A stretch of 8,779 nt of DNA from Chloroflexota bacterium. Its GTDB lineage: Bacteria; Chloroflexota; Limnocylindria; QHBO01. Made by a program: the position numbers and the translations under genes. Below are positions 5,775-8,779 of this stretch, one piece after another. The number at the start of each line of letters is the position of its first letter. The first letter of the stretch is position 1. The notes under the pieces are model-generated. The model was not told where the DNA came from. It saw only the letters and a list, made by a program, of their open reading frames with translations, and searched no databases. The DNA lies in NCBI GenBank assembly GCA_013820865.1, contig JACDHU010000054.1, positions 1-8,779 on the forward strand, written 5' to 3'.

Positions 5775-8585
5775 ATGAAGCACGATCCGTCTGCCACCAT
5801 CCATCTCGTCCCGCACACCCACTGGGATCGCGAGTGGTATCGGCCGTTCCAGAGCTTCCGGATGCAGCTCGTGGACCTCGTGGATCGGGTGATGGAGATG
5901 CTCGAGGCAGAGGCCGACTTTGCGTTCACGCTGGACGGCCAGCTGGCCACGATCGACGATTACCTCGAAATTCGACCGGAGCAGGAAGAGCGCCTGAGGC
6001 GTCACGTCGAGAGTGGTCGCCTGGCCATCGGCCCGTGGCAGATCCTGATGGACGAGTTCCTCGTCAGCGGGGAGACGCTGGTGCGCAACCTCGAGCGAGG
6101 CTGGAATCGGGCGGACGAATTCGGCGGACCGATGAAGGTCGGTTACCTGCCCGACATGTTCGGCCACGTCGCCCAGATGCCGCAGATCCTGCGCAGGGCC
6201 GGCCTTGCCGATGCGGTCGTCTGGCGCGGGGTGCCGGCCGCCATCGACAGCCACGCCTTCCGCTGGGAGTCGCCCGACGGCTCGTGGGTTCGCGCGGAAT
6301 ATCTGCCGAGCGGGTATGGCAATGCCGCCGGGCTGTTCGCGGTGCCCGATCGGCTGGATGCCGCCGCCGAACGCTTCTCCGAGTGGGCCCGTCCCTGGTT
6401 CGATGACGATCCGGTCCTGGCGATGTACGGCACCGATCACACCGCGCCCGTTCCCGAGCTGGCGGCGCTGGTCAGCCGCCTCAACGAGGTTCATTCGGCC
6501 TCGAACATGCGGATCAGCACACTGGCGCAGTACATCGAGTCCGTCCGGGACCTGCGGGAGGCCGATCCGTGCTGGCGGGGTGAGATGCGCTCCGGCGCAC
6601 GGGCCAACGTCCTCATGGGCGTCGCAAGTGCCCGTATCGATATCAAGCAGGCGGCCGGACGCGCCGAAACGCTCCTGGAGCGCTACGCCGAGCCGCTCAC
6701 CGCCCTGCACGTTGCGCCCGAGGCGTGGCCGGAGGCGTTCCTGCGGTTGGCCTGGGGCAAGGTCATCGAGAACTCGGCGCACGACTCGATATGCGGTTGC
6801 TCGATCGATCCGGTGGTGGACCAGGTGCTGGTGCGCTTCGCCGAGGCGGAGCAGATCGCGACGACTCTGGCGCGACGGGCGGCGCTCGCCGTCTCTGGCG
6901 CCGTGCCCCAGCGCGCGCTCACCATCCTCAATCCGTCGCCGCGACCGCGCTCCAGCCTGGTCGAGGCCGAGTTCCTGGTGCCGGAGGTGTGGGAGACCGT
7001 CGCGCTCGAGCTGCCGGATGGCTCACGCGTCGCCACGCAGGAGCTTGCCCGCAAGGAGCCCGACCTGTTCAGCGCCGAGTTACGCGGCGACCAGGTCGAC
7101 GAGCTCTTCCGTCGATTCCACGGCCGCGAGATCTTCGATCACGCCTGGAACGGCTATCGAATCGACGGCCGCACCGTCCTGTTCGAGGTCGACGACGATC
7201 CCGATCCTGCGTGGCTCGACGTCGACGGCCTGCGTGCCGAGGTGATGGCCGCCATGCGCGCGGCACCGGACGACATCTGGGAAATTCGGATCGTGGCGCG
7301 CCCGAGGCGGACGCTGGCCGCATCGGTCCCGGCGCCAGCACTCGGTTTCACGGCGGTCCGGGCGGTCGAGGGCCACGGCGAGGTCGCCGACGGGGTGAAG
7401 ATGGCTCGCGACGGACGCCACATGACCAATGGGCTGCTGTCCGTCGCGGTCGACGATGACGGCACTCTGCGACTGGAGACGGCCGAGGGGTCCACTGTCA
7501 GCGGCGTGGGCCGCATCGTGAACGGTGGCGACTTCGGCGACTCGTACAACTACGGCCCACCGGCCGCAGACACCGTCATCGAAGCGCCGGACTCCGTCGA
7601 CATCCACGCCGACCTGGGTGGACCGATCCGCGGTCGGCTCACCGTCAAGCGCACCTACGAGTGGCCGCGAGCCGTGCTCAGCGATGGCTCCGCGCGCACG
7701 CCCGTGACGAAGCCGACCGAGGTGACGATGCATGCCGAGCTGCGCGCCGGCGAGCCCTTCGTACGCATCGGCATCGGCTTCGAAAACCGCTCGGACGATC
7801 ATCGCGTTCGGTTCCATGCACCGCTCCCCCGACGAGCGGACACGACGCACGCTGAAGGGCAGTTCGCGGTCGTCGAGCGTCAGATGACGGGCGAGGGTGG
7901 CTACCGCGAGGAACCGCTCGGCACGTATCCTGCCCACGGCTGGGTTGATGCGGGCGGCCTGGCCATCCTGTTCGAGCACCTGGCCGAGTACGAGCTGGCC
8001 GATAACGGTCGCGAACTCGCGATCACCGTGCTGCGCTCGATCGGCCTCATCAGCCGCAACGAGAACCCGTACCGCCAAGATCCCGCCGGGCCGGCCATCC
8101 CGATTCCCAATGCGCAGATGCGCCGCCGATGGCGAATGCAGTTCGCGATATTTCCTCATGCAGGTGACTGGTCGGAGGGAGTGGTCGAAGCCGCGGAGCA
8201 CTATCGCAACGGCTTCATCAGCACGCCCGGATCCGGGGCAGACGACGCCGACTGGCCACCGGAGGGTGCCGGCGTGCCTGCCCTCAGCCTGACCGGCGAC
8301 GACGTCGCGCTCACCTCGCTGCGCCGTCGCGATAATGGCTGGCTGGAGGTGCGCCTCGTAAATCTCGCGGCCGATTCGCGCCGCGCGACCTTGAGCGGGG
8401 ACATCACTGATGCCCGCGAGGCGAGCCTGCGCGGCGAAGCGGGGGCGTCGCTCGCCGTGCGCGACGACCACCTGGCGATCGATCTCGGGCCGGCCGAGAT
8501 TCGAACGATCCAGATCCGGCGTCGTGAGACTGCCCTTGGGCGCGCGGAGGTTCTCGACGCCGGTGGCCCTCGCCAGAGCGCGTGA
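5775..8585 (+). CDS. Alpha-mannosidase, glycoside hydrolase family 38
   Basis: A zinc-dependent retaining exo-alpha-mannosidase of 936 residues, near the length of bacterial GH38 enzymes such as E. coli MngB. There is no signal peptide, so it acts in the cytoplasm on imported substrate. The catalytic domain opens with PHTHWDREWYRPF (zinc ligands His16 and Asp18), then FTLDGQ (52-56), GYLPDMFGHVAQMPQIL with nucleophile and zinc ligand Asp127, YGTDH (218-222, likely acid/base region), and NSAHDSICGCS with zinc ligand His336. These correspond to the four metal-site residues known in Drosophila Golgi mannosidase II. A mid-domain follows from about 350, and the C-terminal beta-rich region (about 540-920) is typical of the family. 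The ATG at 5775 is preceded by AGGG (5767-5770). It lies 94 bp after the EEP gene, with its own dyad. Linkage preference (1,2, 1,3, 1,6 or mannosylglycerate) cannot be read from sequence. Confidence 0.95.
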   Translation: MKHDPSATIHLVPHTHWDREWYRPFQSFRMQLVDLVDRVMEMLEAEADFAFTLDGQLATIDDYLEIRPEQEERLRRHVESGRLAIGPWQILMDEFLVSGETLVRNLERGWNRADEFGGPMKVGYLPDMFGHVAQMPQILRRAGLADAVVWRGVPAAIDSHAFRWESPDGSWVRAEYLPSGYGNAAGLFAVPDRLDAAAERFSEWARPWFDDDPVLAMYGTDHTAPVPELAALVSRLNEVHSASNMRISTLAQYIESVRDLREADPCWRGEMRSGARANVLMGVASARIDIKQAAGRAETLLERYAEPLTALHVAPEAWPEAFLRLAWGKVIENSAHDSICGCSIDPVVDQVLVRFAEAEQIATTLARRAALAVSGAVPQRALTILNPSPRPRSSLVEAEFLVPEVWETVALELPDGSRVATQELARKEPDLFSAELRGDQVDELFRRFHGREIFDHAWNGYRIDGRTVLFEVDDDPDPAWLDVDGLRAEVMAAMRAAPDDIWEIRIVARPRRTLAASVPAPALGFTAVRAVEGHGEVADGVKMARDGRHMTNGLLSVAVDDDGTLRLETAEGSTVSGVGRIVNGGDFGDSYNYGPPAADTVIEAPDSVDIHADLGGPIRGRLTVKRTYEWPRAVLSDGSARTPVTKPTEVTMHAELRAGEPFVRIGIGFENRSDDHRVRFHAPLPRRADTTHAEGQFAVVERQMTGEGGYREEPLGTYPAHGWVDAGGLAILFEHLAEYELADNGRELAITVLRSIGLISRNENPYRQDPAGPAIPIPNAQMRRRWRMQFAIFPHAGDWSEGVVEAAEHYRNGFISTPGSGADDADWPPEGAGVPALSLTGDDVALTSLRRRDNGWLEVRLVNLAADSRRATLSGDITDAREASLRGEAGASLAVRDDHLAIDLGPAEIRTIQIRRRETALGRAEVLDAGGPRQSA

Positions 8586-8634
8586 GCGCGCAGTACGATA
8601 ACCAACAATCGCCAAATCGGCACGTGGCGCGCAC

Positions 8635-8639
8635 GGAGG
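8635..8639 (+). promoter_or_regulatory. Ribosome binding site deciding the start of the right-edge gene
   Basis: GGAGG lies 8 nt before the GTG at 8648. An ATG at 8640 directly abuts it but is in another frame that stops after about 20 codons, so the GTG is the start. Confidence 0.75.
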
Positions 8640-8647
8640 ATGTTCGC

Positions 8648-8779
8648 GTGGAACTCAAACAACAACTGGCAACGATCCCTCTTCTGGCCGGGCTCACCGA
8701 TCGCGTGAGGCGTCGACTGGCCGACGTCGGCATGCGCCGCACGTACGCCGCGGAGGAAGTGATCGTCAAGGAAGGAACC
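8648..8779 (+). CDS. Cyclic nucleotide-binding (Crp/Fnr-type) protein, 5' end only (runs off right edge)
   Basis: The 44 visible residues begin MELKQQLATIPLLAGLTDRV and continue to EEVIVKEGT. The pattern 'IPLFxGL...RLA..., ..Y..GE.I..EG' is the characteristic opening of the cNMP-binding beta-barrel domain: the first helix, then the first strands leading to the phosphate-binding cassette, which is outside the window. Whether it ends in a helix-turn-helix (a Crp/Fnr regulator) or belongs to another cNMP-binding protein cannot be seen. It starts 62 bp after the mannosidase stop on the same strand, so cotranscription is possible. If it is a transcription factor it might regulate the locus, but nothing visible proves that. 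Confidence 0.8.
   Translation, partial: MELKQQLATIPLLAGLTDRVRRRLADVGMRRTYAAEEVIVKEGT

Noticed and set aside
7080..8615. Long antisense open frame (511 codons) opposite the mannosidase gene
   Set aside because: Same GC-driven shadow effect; no recognisable motif, and the + strand encodes conserved GH38 sequence throughout.
1..8779. CRISPR arrays, insertion sequences, tRNA or rRNA genes
   Set aside because: No spaced repeat array, transposase frame, terminal inverted repeats or RNA-gene signatures were seen.

Overview
The window is a GC-rich bacterial stretch carrying one carbohydrate-uptake and -cleavage locus on the + strand. It is flanked by two genes cut by the window edges. The dense high-GC coding, the lipoprotein (lipobox) solute-binding protein and the left-edge protein fragment fit a high-GC monoderm-type bacterium. 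I lean towards Chloroflexota (Limnocylindria-like), with Actinomycetota as the alternative. This is a judgement from reading, not a database placement.

Layout, left to right. (1) 166..1 (-): the 5' end of a divergent gene, unannounced by any strong RBS but with convincing coding character, resembling the start of ParB-like N-terminal-domain proteins. (2) 167-406: a divergent intergenic region with a plausible promoter and two operator-like dyads. (3) 407-1498: a MalK/MsmX/UgpC-type ABC ATPase. (4) 1499-1598: a gap with a good internal promoter and an 18-bp dyad. (5) 1599-2933: a lipoprotein sugar-binding protein. (6) 2934-3012: a gap with a perfect 15-bp hairpin. (7) 3013-3972 and 3969-4862: two CUT1 permeases resembling AglF and AglG, overlapping by ATGA. 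(8) 4862-5680: an endonuclease/exonuclease/phosphatase (EEP) family phosphohydrolase, overlapping the second permease stop by one base. (9) 5681-5774: a gap with a perfect ATGCAC-GGG-GTGCAT dyad. (10) 5775-8585: a GH38 alpha-mannosidase with all four zinc/nucleophile residues visible. (11) 8648-8779: the 5' end of a cyclic-nucleotide-binding (Crp/Fnr-type) protein.

How it fits together: the binding protein captures a glyco-ligand outside the membrane, the two permeases and the ATPase import it, and the cytoplasmic GH38 enzyme removes alpha-mannosyl residues. The EEP protein, translationally coupled to the transporter, may cut a phosphoester in the same substrate. The substrate is therefore inferred to be a mannoside, possibly a phosphorylated one.

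The most interesting non-coding signal is a shared 13-bp pattern, WTGCAC-N3-GTRC. It occurs twice in front of the ATPase gene and once in front of the mannosidase gene, and is a candidate operator tying the two transcription units together. No regulator that would obviously bind it is inside the window. I found no CRISPR array, insertion sequence, tRNA or rRNA, and no overtly new defence or mobile system.
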